From the NCBI GenBank assembly GCA_005883365.1, contig VAXA01000223.1:1-6868 (forward strand): a stretch of 6,868 nt of DNA, read 5' to 3'. Position numbers and translations under genes: made by a program. The DNA is from Actinomycetota bacterium. Its GTDB lineage: Bacteria; Actinomycetota; Thermoleophilia; Gaiellales; Gaiellaceae. Positions 1-6,242 of this stretch are shown piece by piece; the stretch's first letter is position 1; each line of letters begins with the position of its first letter. The notes below the pieces were generated by a model that worked only from the letters and a program-made list of their open reading frames with translations, had not been told where the DNA came from and searched no databases.

Positions 1-327
1 CGCGTCCTCGGCATCCCGGCGTTCCTCGTCGCCGTTCTGATCGGCATCCACCTGTACTCGCAGGACGCGAAGTCGAACGGCTCCACGTCGACGTCGGGCC
101 AGCAGGCGATCACGCAGGCGCAGTCCGCGGCTGCCGCGACGAACTTCAGCCAGGCCGACGCCGCAATGCAGGCGTTCTATACGCAGAGCGGGACGTACGC
201 AGGCGCAACGCTCCCGCCCGGCAGCGGCGTCGTGCTCGTCCGCGCCGACGCGACCTCGTACTGCCTGCAGGCGGGCGCCGAGCACGAGGACGGCCCCGGA
301 GGGCTGCCCCAGCCGGGCGGCTGCTAG
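1..327 (+). CDS. Pilin-like membrane-anchored protein, C-terminal part (5' end outside window)
   Basis: The frame is open from base 1 to a TAG at 325-327, giving 108 visible residues with no start codon, so the N-terminus lies upstream. Residues about 3-18 are a hydrophobic segment (LGIPAFLVAVLIGIHL) that looks like a membrane anchor. An Ala/Gln/Ser/Thr-rich stretch follows (about 25-57), then a compact part reading AFYTQSGTYAG, VVLVRADATSYCLQAG. The pattern of a tyrosine-bearing 'G-TYAG' turn, then 'V-LV-A-ATSYCLQA' resembles the short globular part of type IV pilin/pseudopilin-like proteins of actinobacteria; this is recall, not a search. Two cysteines (88 and the last residue, 108) could form a disulfide outside the membrane, as in many pilins. 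The classic prepilin motif (FTLIE) is not visible and may be upstream or absent. I am fairly sure it is coding; the pilin assignment is tentative. Confidence 0.6.
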   Translation, partial: RVLGIPAFLVAVLIGIHLYSQDAKSNGSTSTSGQQAITQAQSAAAATNFSQADAAMQAFYTQSGTYAGATLPPGSGVVLVRADATSYCLQAGAEHEDGPGGLPQPGGC

Positions 328-515
328 AGGCCCAGGCCGAGAATCTTGTGGCCGTAGCTCGACAAAAGATGACGTAAATGCATCAGGGAACCAAGCTGGA
401 GGAGGAAGTAGAGTCGCGTTCGCGTGCTTCGCGTTGTCAGCACAAGAAATGTCTTCGCGACCTGGCAGTCCCGTGAAGCGGCGCTCCGAGGAAGCTCGGC
501 CTTTGCTGCTGCCCG
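328..515. other. Intergenic stretch between pilin-like gene and LuxR gene
   Basis: These 188 bases have visibly more A and T than the rest of the window, especially around 340-400 and 430-460, as expected of a regulatory gap. They should hold the promoter of the PAS-LuxR gene. I found no -35/-10 pair with acceptable spacing: TTGTCA at 434-439 looks like a -35, but no good -10 follows 16-18 bases later. No rho-independent terminator hairpin with a T tract follows the upstream TAG. Small frames that cross the region on either strand lack protein character and are not called. Confidence 0.4.
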
Positions 516-1532
516 ATGAATACGGGAGCAAGCCCGCCCGCAAGCGATGCGCTCGTGAACCGGCTCAGCGAGATCGCGGACGTAGTGCTGATGCGTTATC
601 GGCTCGAGCCGCGGCCTGGGATCGAGTTCGTAAGCCCGTCCTCGCTGCCGATCCTTGGCTACCGACCTGACGAGTTCTATGCCTCGCCGACGCTTGGCGT
701 CGAGATCGTGCACCCCGAAGACCGCGAGCGGTTGGCGCACGAGTGCGCTCGCGACCCGGAAGCGACGTTCGTCGGCCGTGCAATCCGCAAGGACGGCCGC
801 ATCCGTTGGATCGAACGGCGACAGAAACGCGTCGCTGACCGCCACGGTCGACGGTCGTACCTCGAGGCGACACTTCGCGACGTAACGGTTCAGCAGGAGG
901 CCGCGGAGGCGCTACGGGAGAGCGAGCTTCGCTTTTGCACCGCGTTCGAACGGGCGCCGATCGGGATGGCGCTTGTGGCCATCGACGGGCGCTGGCTCAA
1001 GGCCAACGAGTCGCTCTGCGCGTTCCTCGGCTACAGCGAGGACGAGCTACGCCGGACGACCTGGCAGGCGCTGACCCATCCGGACGATCTTCATCCCGAC
1101 CTCGCCTCGGTCAAGGCCACGCTCGCGGGGCGGATAGACGGCTACACGATCGAGAAGCGCTACCTGCGCAAGGACGGACAAACCGTTGTCGGGCGGCTAA
1201 ACGTCGCGCTCGTGCGCTCTCCCAAAGGTGAGCCCCGCTATTTCATCAGCCAGCTCGAGGACCTCACGTCGCTGCGTGCGGCCACTCCGGCCGCTCGCCC
1301 CGAGCAATACGGACTCACCCAGCGCCAGCTCGAAATCCTCCAGCTACTCGCGGACGGCAAGTCGACGAGCGAGATCGCTGAGGCGCTCCATATCAGTAAG
1401 ACGACCGTCCGCAACCACATCGCGCACCTTCTCACGGTTCTGGGTGTTCACACGCGTATTCAGGCGATCATGACCGGGAATCGCCTCGGGCTGATCCGCA
1501 TTCCTGACGTCGAACCACCAGCGGAGACATAA
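516..1532 (+). CDS. PAS-PAS-LuxR family transcriptional regulator
   Basis: A 338-residue cytoplasmic regulator. Residues about 17-126 form a PAS domain (GIEFVSPSSLPILGYRPDEF, then HPEDRERL, KDGRIRWIE, and an RDVT end). Residues about 138-250 form a second, more typical PAS domain (AFERAPIGMALVAIDGRWL, LCAFLGYSEDEL, HPDD at 188-191, LRKDGQ, QLEDLT). Residues about 266-328 are a LuxR/GerE helix-turn-helix (LTQRQLEILQLLADGKSTSEIAEAL, then SKTTVRNHIAHLL). There is no receiver or kinase domain, so it probably senses a small molecule, redox state or light through its PAS domains and binds DNA directly. The ligand cannot be read from sequence. ATG 516 is the first possible start after an in-frame TGA at 474-476; a GAGGAAG at 488-494 is too far upstream to be a normal ribosome site, so GTG 555 remains possible. 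Third-position GC is lower than in the neighbours. It converges with the sulfotransferase, 43 bp away. Confidence 0.9.
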   Translation: MNTGASPPASDALVNRLSEIADVVLMRYRLEPRPGIEFVSPSSLPILGYRPDEFYASPTLGVEIVHPEDRERLAHECARDPEATFVGRAIRKDGRIRWIERRQKRVADRHGRRSYLEATLRDVTVQQEAAEALRESELRFCTAFERAPIGMALVAIDGRWLKANESLCAFLGYSEDELRRTTWQALTHPDDLHPDLASVKATLAGRIDGYTIEKRYLRKDGQTVVGRLNVALVRSPKGEPRYFISQLEDLTSLRAATPAARPEQYGLTQRQLEILQLLADGKSTSEIAEALHISKTTVRNHIAHLLTVLGVHTRIQAIMTGNRLGLIRIPDVEPPAET

Positions 1533-1575
1533 GGGACACCGACCGCGTGCCCGGGGAGGCTACTTCGGGAGGCGT

Positions 1576-2529
1576 TCAATGCAGGGGAGGATGCGAGCGC
1601 CGCCAGAGTGGCGACCGTTGGTACGCCGCGGCGGTTGCGTTCCAGCTCCGGCTGAGCGCCGCGAAGCGGGCCAGCTCGAGGCGTCCCCGCGTGGTGGGGT
1701 AGCGGCCGTCCGGCTCGAGCAGCTCGTAGCCGGCGTTACGCAGGATGTCGCCGGCGACTTGCTCGAACGCGAGCGCGTCCTCGTGGCTCATCTGGCTGCG
1801 CCAGTCGCGGAGGCCCGGCGTCGGCGGCTGCGCGAGGTTCCGGTGCTCGGGCATGTTCGCGGCATCGCTGACGCGCGTGTGGTCGAGCATGCCGGGCTCC
1901 CATGCGAGTGCCGCGTGCTCGCAGACCCGGCCAACCTCGCGCTCCGGATCCGCGACGAGATCCTCGTAGCGGAGCTCGAGATAGCGGCCGCCCGCGTGCC
2001 GGCCGAGCCGCCGGGCGGCCAGGATCTCCGTGCGCCACCTCGCCGCGAACTGCGCGACGGTCCGCGGCTGCGCCCAGGTCTTGCCCGAGAAGCCCGCGGG
2101 CAACTCGAGGAAGGAGAGCGCGGCGTCGCGGCCGTCGCGGACAAGGTGGACCCACCGCGCGTCCGGGAAGAGGCGCTCGAGCAGCGGCAGCTGCTGCATG
2201 TAGAGCGGAGTCTTGTCGCCCCAGCGCGTCTTCCCCTGCCGCTCCGCGTACGTCTCGAAGATCGCGCCGATGGCCTCGCGCGTCGTCATCCCGTCGTGCA
2301 GCCGTGGCCGCACGTCCTCAGGCGTAATGCCCCAGTCGTAGAGCGTCCGCAGACGTCCGAGGTCCTCGATGAACTTGTCGAGCTGGGGGCGACGTCCGTG
2401 TCGATGGGCGAGCTGCGGGACGAAGAACGTCTCATAGGGGATCGCGAGCTGGCTGTTCCGGTCGAGCATCACACGGAGCAGCGTCGTGCCGGAGCGGCCG
2501 ACGCCGAGGACGATCAGAGGCGGAGCCAT
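1576..2529 (-). CDS. Sulfotransferase family protein (PAPS-dependent type)
   Basis: A 317-residue sulfotransferase, expected to move a sulfuryl group from PAPS to an unidentified acceptor (carbohydrate, lipid or small molecule). The 5'-phosphosulfate loop is at residues 9-18 (GVGRSGTTLL), directly after the first beta strand. WGDKTP at 103-108 is a conserved substrate/cofactor-side motif, HLVRDGRDAALS at 128-139 is the 3'-phosphate-binding segment, and LRYEDLVADP at 186-195 is the conserved late motif of bacterial sulfotransferases. No signal peptide or membrane helix is seen. I chose ATG 2529 because the P-loop normally sits within the first 20 residues. An ATG at 2625 would add 32 Arg/Ala/Asp-rich residues and overlap the oxidoreductase gene by 85 bp. 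The gene starts 11 bp after the oxidoreductase stop and has no clear ribosome-binding site, which suggests translational coupling. It ends with TGA, the only TGA terminator in the window apart from the odd one at 5841. Confidence 0.9.
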   Translation of the reverse strand: MAPPLIVLGVGRSGTTLLRVMLDRNSQLAIPYETFFVPQLAHRHGRRPQLDKFIEDLGRLRTLYDWGITPEDVRPRLHDGMTTREAIGAIFETYAERQGKTRWGDKTPLYMQQLPLLERLFPDARWVHLVRDGRDAALSFLELPAGFSGKTWAQPRTVAQFAARWRTEILAARRLGRHAGGRYLELRYEDLVADPEREVGRVCEHAALAWEPGMLDHTRVSDAANMPEHRNLAQPPTPGLRDWRSQMSHEDALAFEQVAGDILRNAGYELLEPDGRYPTTRGRLELARFAALSRSWNATAAAYQRSPLWRRSHPPLH

Positions 2530-2540
2530 TGCGCGCGAGA

Positions 2541-3551
2541 CTAGAGGACCAGCTCGGCGAGCGTCCGAAGCGCCTCGGGCTGCGTCGTGCCGAGGACAAG
2601 TGTCGTGACGGGCGTCTCCCGCCACGCCTCGAGCCGCTCCGCGATCCGCTCCTTCGGCCCGACGAGAGAGACTGCGTCGACGAGCTCGTCAGGCACCGCG
2701 GCGATCGCCTCCCGCTGCTTGCCGGCGAGGTAGAGCTCCTGGATCCGCTCCGCCTCCTCCTCCCAGCCGTAGCGGCGGACGAGTGCGTTGTAGAAGTTTC
2801 GCCCCTTCGCGCCCATCCCGCCGACGTAGAGCGCGACATGGGGCCGGAGCGCGTCGCGGAGCGCCGGTGCGTCGTCGCCGACGAGGACACTCGCCGTCGC
2901 TGCGATCTCGAAGCCCGGCGGCGCGGCAGCGAGGCTCGGCCCGAACGCGTCGTCGAAGCGCTCGGGCGCGACGAAGATCGGCAGCCAGCCGTCCGCGATC
3001 TCGGCGGCGAGCGCGACGTTTTTCGGCCCGAGCGCCGCCAGGTAGATCGGGATCTCGGTGCGCAACGGGCGAAGCATCAGCTTCAGCGGTTTGCCGAGGC
3101 CGGTCGCGCCCGGGCCGTCCCAGGGGATCCGGTAGTGCTCGCCGTCGTGCTCGACGACCTCCCGCCGCAGCGCCGCGCGGACGATCTCCACGTACTCGCG
3201 CGTCTTCCCGAGCGGCTTCCCCCACGGCTGCCCGTGCCAGCCCTCGACCACCTGCGGGCCAGAGGTGCCGAGCCCGAGCAGGAAGCGGCCGTCGGAGAGG
3301 AGGTCGAGCGTCGCCGCCGTCATCGCCGCGTTCGCGGGGGTGCGGCCTGGGATCTGCATGATCGCCGAGCCGAGCTTGATCCGCTCCGTCCGCGCCGCCA
3401 GCCAGCCGAGGACGCTGACCGCGTCGGTGCCCCACGCCTCGGCGACCCAGACGGAGTCGAAGCCGAGCCGTTCTGCCTCGTGCACGAGTGGGAAGAGGTC
3501 GGCCGGGTTGGTGCCCGGCGGCGCGTAGCCGAGGCTGAGGCCCAATTTCAT
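2541..3551 (-). CDS. LLM class F420-dependent oxidoreductase (Rv3520c-like)
   Basis: A 336-residue luciferase-like (TIM-barrel) oxidoreductase, close to the usual length of the family. The sequence [12 protein letters not shown] forms the first strand. [31 protein letters not shown] (31-61) is the typical strand 2/3 region. [15 protein letters not shown] (69-83), [17 protein letters not shown] (91-107), [11 protein letters not shown] (168-178) and ADGWLP (186-191) are hallmarks of the F420 branch, and the overall pattern matches the Mycobacterium Rv3520c-type subgroup as I remember it. Such enzymes carry out hydride transfer with reduced or oxidised F420; the substrate is unknown. ATG 3551 is preferred because the fold begins there. 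An upstream ATG at 3590 would add 13 mostly basic residues and collide with the HelD start. The gene is first in a two-gene unit with the sulfotransferase and divergent from HelD. F420 use implies a host that makes that cofactor. Confidence 0.93.
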   Translation of the reverse strand: MKLGLSLGYAPPGTNPADLFPLVHEAERLGFDSVWVAEAWGTDAVSVLGWLAARTERIKLGSAIMQIPGRTPANAAMTAATLDLLSDGRFLLGLGTSGPQVVEGWHGQPWGKPLGKTREYVEIVRAALRREVVEHDGEHYRIPWDGPGATGLGKPLKLMLRPLRTEIPIYLAALGPKNVALAAEIADGWLPIFVAPERFDDAFGPSLAAAPPGFEIAATASVLVGDDAPALRDALRPHVALYVGGMGAKGRNFYNALVRRYGWEEEAERIQELYLAGKQREAIAAVPDELVDAVSLVGPKERIAERLEAWRETPVTTLVLGTTQPEALRTLAELVL

Positions 3552-3588
3552 TGCGCCAGCGATCCTACGTCGGTACCGTCGGCGGGCC
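3552..3588. promoter_or_regulatory. 37-bp divergent spacer, overlapping promoters inferred
   Basis: Only 37 bp separate the start codons of the oxidoreductase (-) and HelD (+), so both promoters must overlap this spacer or lie within the opposite gene. On the plus strand TTGCGC (3551-3556), a 17-bp gap and TACCGT (3574-3579) form a weak -35/-10 pair whose start point would fall at or just before the HelD ATG, as in leaderless actinobacterial transcripts. On the minus strand TAGGAT (complement of 3562-3567) ends 10 bases before the oxidoreductase ATG. It could be a -10 box, or its AGGA could act as a slightly distant ribosome site. GGTACC (3572-3577) is a small palindrome. All of this is by eye and could be chance. 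Confidence 0.25.
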
Positions 3589-5556
3589 ATGGCGCACCCA
3601 GAGCTCGCAGCCGAGCAGGCCTACGTCGACAACGCGTACGAGCAGCTCGACCGGATGCGGTCGACCGTCGCGCGCACCCAGGACGCGATGGCCACGGAAT
3701 GGGCCTCCCTCAACATGGAGGCGTGGGCGAAGCGCCGGATGCGGACGTTCGAGGACGCCGAGCGCGGGCTCGTCTTCGGCCGACTGACGCTCGACGGGAC
3801 GCCGCGGCCGCTCTACGTCGGCCGCCGCTGGGTGCACGACGACGAGCACGAGTCGCTCGTCGTCAACTGGCAGGCGCCCGCCGCGCGGCCGTTCTACACG
3901 GCGACGCCGCAGGCGCCGCACGGAGTGCAGCAGCGGCGTCGCTTCCGCGCCGACGGCAGGCGCCTCCTCGACATCTCCGACGAGTCGCTCGACGGCAGCG
4001 CGGTCGAAGGCGCGAGCGTCTCGGACTTCCTGCTCGAGGAGCTCGACCGGCGCCGGGATGCCCGGATGCGCGACATCGTCGCGACGATCCAGTCCGACCA
4101 GTACCGGCTGATCACGGCCGAGCCCGAGGGCGCGCTCGTCGTGCAGGGCGGTCCCGGCACGGGCAAGACGGCCGTCGGCCTCCACCGCGCGTCCTGGCTC
4201 CTCTACACGCATCGCGAGCGGCTGCGCCGCGTCCTCGTCGTCGGGCCGAATCCGACCTTCATGGACTACGTCTCGCACGTACTGCCGACGCTCGGCGAGG
4301 AGGCGGTCGAGCAGCGGGCCGTCACCGAGCTGCTCGACGGGATCGAGGTCGTCCGCGAGGAGGAGCCGGACGTCGCGCGGCTGAAGGGCGACCCGCGGCT
4401 GCGCGAGGTGGTGGCGCGTGCGGTCGAGATCGCGGTCGTGCCCGCACCGGAGGAGCTCGTGACCCTCGTGGACGGCGTCTACGTGCGCGTGCGCGAGCGA
4501 GACGTCGCGGCCCTGCTGGACGAGGCTCTGGCGGCCGGCGCGCCGCTCGGGCTCGCGCGGGAGCGGTTCCGGATGGCCGTCCTCCGCCGCTTCTACGAGC
4601 GCTACGGCGAGCTGTTCGGCCCGCGCGCGTTGCGGAGCTTCGACGAGCTCGAGCGCGCCCTGCGGCGCGGCGGCTTCCTGACGCGCTGGCTCGACCGTGT
4701 CCTGCCCCTGCCGCAGCCGGAGAAGCTCGTCTCGCGGCTCCTCACCTCGCCGGCCGCGCTCGAGGCGGCGTCCGAGGGCGTGCTCGACTCCGACGAGCGG
4801 CAGCTTCTGCTGCGCGACCGGCCGCGCCGCATGGCCGACCTGCAGTGGAGCGACCAGGACGTGGCGCTGCTCGACGAGGCGCGGATTCTGTTGGCCGGAG
4901 CGCCGCGGGCATACGGGCACGTGATCGTCGACGAGGCGCAGGACCTGTCCCCGATGCAGCTCCTTGCGATCTCGCGGCGCGCAATCGACGGCTCGCTCAC
5001 GATCCTCGGCGACGTCGCGCAGGCCACCGGTCCCGTCGTCTACAGGCGCTGGCAGGAGCTGGAGCCGTACCTGCCGGACGAGGCCGAGCTCTCAATCGAG
5101 GAGCTCCGCCATGCCTACCGCGTCCCGGCAGAGATCATGGACTTCGCCCTCCCGCTGCTCGACCGGATCGCGCCGGAGGTCGAGCCGCCGCTCGCCTACC
5201 GCAAGGGCGGCGAGCCGCCCCGTCTCGTGCGCGTGGCCGAGGAGGAGCTCCTGGCGGCAGCGCTGAGCGAGGCCGCCGCGCTGGCCGAGCAGGACGGGCT
5301 GCTCGCGGTGATCGTGCCGCGCTCACTCGCCGGGCCGTTGCCGCAAGGCGATCTCTTCGATGAGCTCACCGTCCCGGTGCTGACGCCGCGGCAGGCCAAG
5401 GGCCTCGAGTTCGACCACGTGATCGTCGTCGAGCCCGCGGCCGTCGCGGATGACGAAGACCGCGGGCTGCGCGAGCTCTACGTCGCGCTGACCAGGCCGA
5501 CGAAGACGCTCGTCGTCGTCCACGCGCGCCCGCTGCCCGAGCCGCTCGGCCGCTAG
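3589..5556 (+). CDS. HelD-like (class II) RNA polymerase recycling ATPase, UvrD/Rep superfamily 1
   Basis: A 655-residue ATPase. Residues 1-60 form a charged N-terminal helical region ([19 protein letters not shown]), like the HelD coiled coil that enters the RNA polymerase secondary channel. [35 protein letters not shown] (63-103) is a HelD signature before the helicase core. Core motifs: a Q-motif-like segment around 163-171, Walker A GGPGTGKT at 187-194 (Lys193), Walker B VIVDEAQD at 445-452, GDVAQ at 474-478, [11 protein letters not shown] at 599-609, and LYVALTRP at 630-637 with the arginine finger. Residues about 260-430 form the HelD-specific insertion. HelD proteins pry stalled RNA polymerase off nucleic acid, and some actinobacterial relatives (HelR) protect against rifamycins; a role in resistance here is inference. 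At 655 residues it is somewhat shorter than the mycobacterial protein of about 740. It could be annotated generically as a UvrD-like or AAA family ATPase. The methyltransferase gene follows after 2 bp. Confidence 0.92.
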   Translation: MAHPELAAEQAYVDNAYEQLDRMRSTVARTQDAMATEWASLNMEAWAKRRMRTFEDAERGLVFGRLTLDGTPRPLYVGRRWVHDDEHESLVVNWQAPAARPFYTATPQAPHGVQQRRRFRADGRRLLDISDESLDGSAVEGASVSDFLLEELDRRRDARMRDIVATIQSDQYRLITAEPEGALVVQGGPGTGKTAVGLHRASWLLYTHRERLRRVLVVGPNPTFMDYVSHVLPTLGEEAVEQRAVTELLDGIEVVREEEPDVARLKGDPRLREVVARAVEIAVVPAPEELVTLVDGVYVRVRERDVAALLDEALAAGAPLGLARERFRMAVLRRFYERYGELFGPRALRSFDELERALRRGGFLTRWLDRVLPLPQPEKLVSRLLTSPAALEAASEGVLDSDERQLLLRDRPRRMADLQWSDQDVALLDEARILLAGAPRAYGHVIVDEAQDLSPMQLLAISRRAIDGSLTILGDVAQATGPVVYRRWQELEPYLPDEAELSIEELRHAYRVPAEIMDFALPLLDRIAPEVEPPLAYRKGGEPPRLVRVAEEELLAAALSEAAALAEQDGLLAVIVPRSLAGPLPQGDLFDELTVPVLTPRQAKGLEFDHVIVVEPAAVADDEDRGLRELYVALTRPTKTLVVVHARPLPEPLGR

Positions 5557-5558
5557 GC

Positions 5559-6242
5559 GTGTACGTCCCCGACCTGTACGAGGCCGAGCCCCGTCGCATC
5601 GAGGCGCTCGTCCCGCTCGACGGCGCCCGGATCCTCGAGATCGGCTGCGGAGACGGCCGGCTCACCGGGTTCGCAGCCGCGCGCGCGGCGAGCGTCTACG
5701 CGTTCGACCCGGACGGCGAGCAGGTGGCGGCCGCGCGGGGGGCCGTAGCGGCGCAGAGCGTGCGTTTCGGCGTGCATGGCGCCGATGCGCTCGATGTTGA
5801 GCGCGAGAGCTTCGACGTCGCGCTCTGCGGCTGGTCGCTCTGATGCGTCGAGCCCGCGGGCGTGGTCGACGCCCTGAGCCGCATCCACGCCGCACTCGTC
5901 CCCGGCGGCGTGCTCGTCGACACGCAGCCGGTCAGCGCCCGGCTGCGCGTCGCCCTGGGCGGCGAGGCGATCGGCGAGCTCGAGACCGACGAGTGGGTCG
6001 AGATCGTCGCGGCCGTGGACGCCGAGACCGAAAAGGCGTTCGCGTCGGGGCTCTTCGAGTCGCGGCACGAGGAGCGCTACGTCGTTGTGCACGAGTTCGG
6101 CTCCGGTGACGAATGTCTCGACGAGGTGGGAAAGTGGGCCGGAACCGTTGTCCCCGAGGGGATCGCAACACCCCTGAAGCAGGGCTCCGCGCGCGCCACG
6201 GTCGAGCACGACGTCAGGCTCCGGCTGCTCGCGCGCCGCTAG
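5559..6242 (+). CDS. Class I SAM-dependent methyltransferase interrupted by one in-frame TGA
   Basis: Starting at GTG 5559, two bases after the HelD stop, the first 94 codons encode the SAM-binding half: ARILEIGCGDGRL (motif I, glycines at 29-33), an acidic residue after strand 2 (YAFDPD, Asp50), GADAL (74-78) and FDVALCGWSL (85-94). Codon 95 is TGA (5841-5843). Codon 96 is TGC (Cys), and the same frame stays open for 132 sense codons to TAG 6240-6242, reading CVEPAGVVDALSRIHAALVPGGVLVDTQP, the normal continuation of a Methyltransf_11/25-type domain. No frameshift is involved. Read through, the product has 227 residues, a full-size small methyltransferase; stopped at the TGA, it lacks the last strands of the fold. 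The methyl acceptor is unknown. Options are selenocysteine at 95 (Sec-Cys pair), a recent nonsense mutation (pseudogene), a base error, or reinitiation at GTG 5862. Downstream codon usage still looks fully coding. No good ribosome site precedes GTG 5559, so coupling to HelD is likely. Confidence 0.75.
5845..5872 (+). promoter_or_regulatory. Stem-loop immediately after the in-frame TGA; SECIS-like candidate
   Basis: GCGTCGA (5845-5851) and TCGACGC (5866-5872) are perfect inverted repeats, giving a 7-bp stem that begins two bases after the TGA (5841-5843), with a 14-nt loop (5852-5865). Inside the loop CC/GG (5853-5854 with 5864-5865) and CG/CG (5855-5856 with 5861-5862) can extend the helix through a bulged G5852 and U5863, leaving an apical CGGG loop (5857-5860). 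Known bacterial SECIS elements sit just 3' of the UGA and carry a G early in the apical loop, which fits in outline. The loop lies about 13 nt from the UGA, a little closer than in E. coli fdhF. In GC-rich DNA such short stems arise easily by chance, so this is only a candidate. Confidence 0.25.

Noticed and set aside
324..845. A 173-codon minus-strand open frame over the intergenic stretch and the start of the LuxR gene
   Set aside because: It overlaps the PAS domain antisense, has no domain signal and no ribosome site.
1533..1575. A terminator between the convergent LuxR and sulfotransferase genes
   Set aside because: Only a CCCG/CGGG pair with a long loop and a direct repeat of GGGAGGC (1554-1560, 1567-1573) are present; there is no T tract or strong stem.
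1579..2544. A 321-codon plus-strand open frame opposite the first sulfotransferase
   Set aside because: Composition is that of a shadow frame; the minus strand carries the sulfotransferase motifs.
2530..2625. An N-terminal extension of the first sulfotransferase starting at ATG 2625
   Set aside because: It would push the P-loop to about residue 41 and overlap the oxidoreductase gene by 85 bp; the added residues are shadow-like.
3565..4920. A 451-codon minus-strand open frame opposite HelD
   Set aside because: It is a shadow of the HelD codons with no recognisable motif, while the plus strand carries all helicase motifs.
2529..5363. A 944-codon plus-strand open frame across the oxidoreductase and HelD genes
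   Set aside because: It is antisense to one real gene and in another frame of the other. The product is an Arg/Ala/Pro-rich string without domains, as expected from stop-poor GC-rich DNA.
5841..5843. TGA read as tryptophan by a changed genetic code
   Set aside because: TGA ends the sulfotransferase gene at 1576-1578 at a natural family end, and TGG is used for Trp throughout. A general reassignment in a GC-rich actinobacterium is unlikely.
5841..5862. A frameshift in the methyltransferase
   Set aside because: Both halves are in the same frame; only a stop codon separates them.
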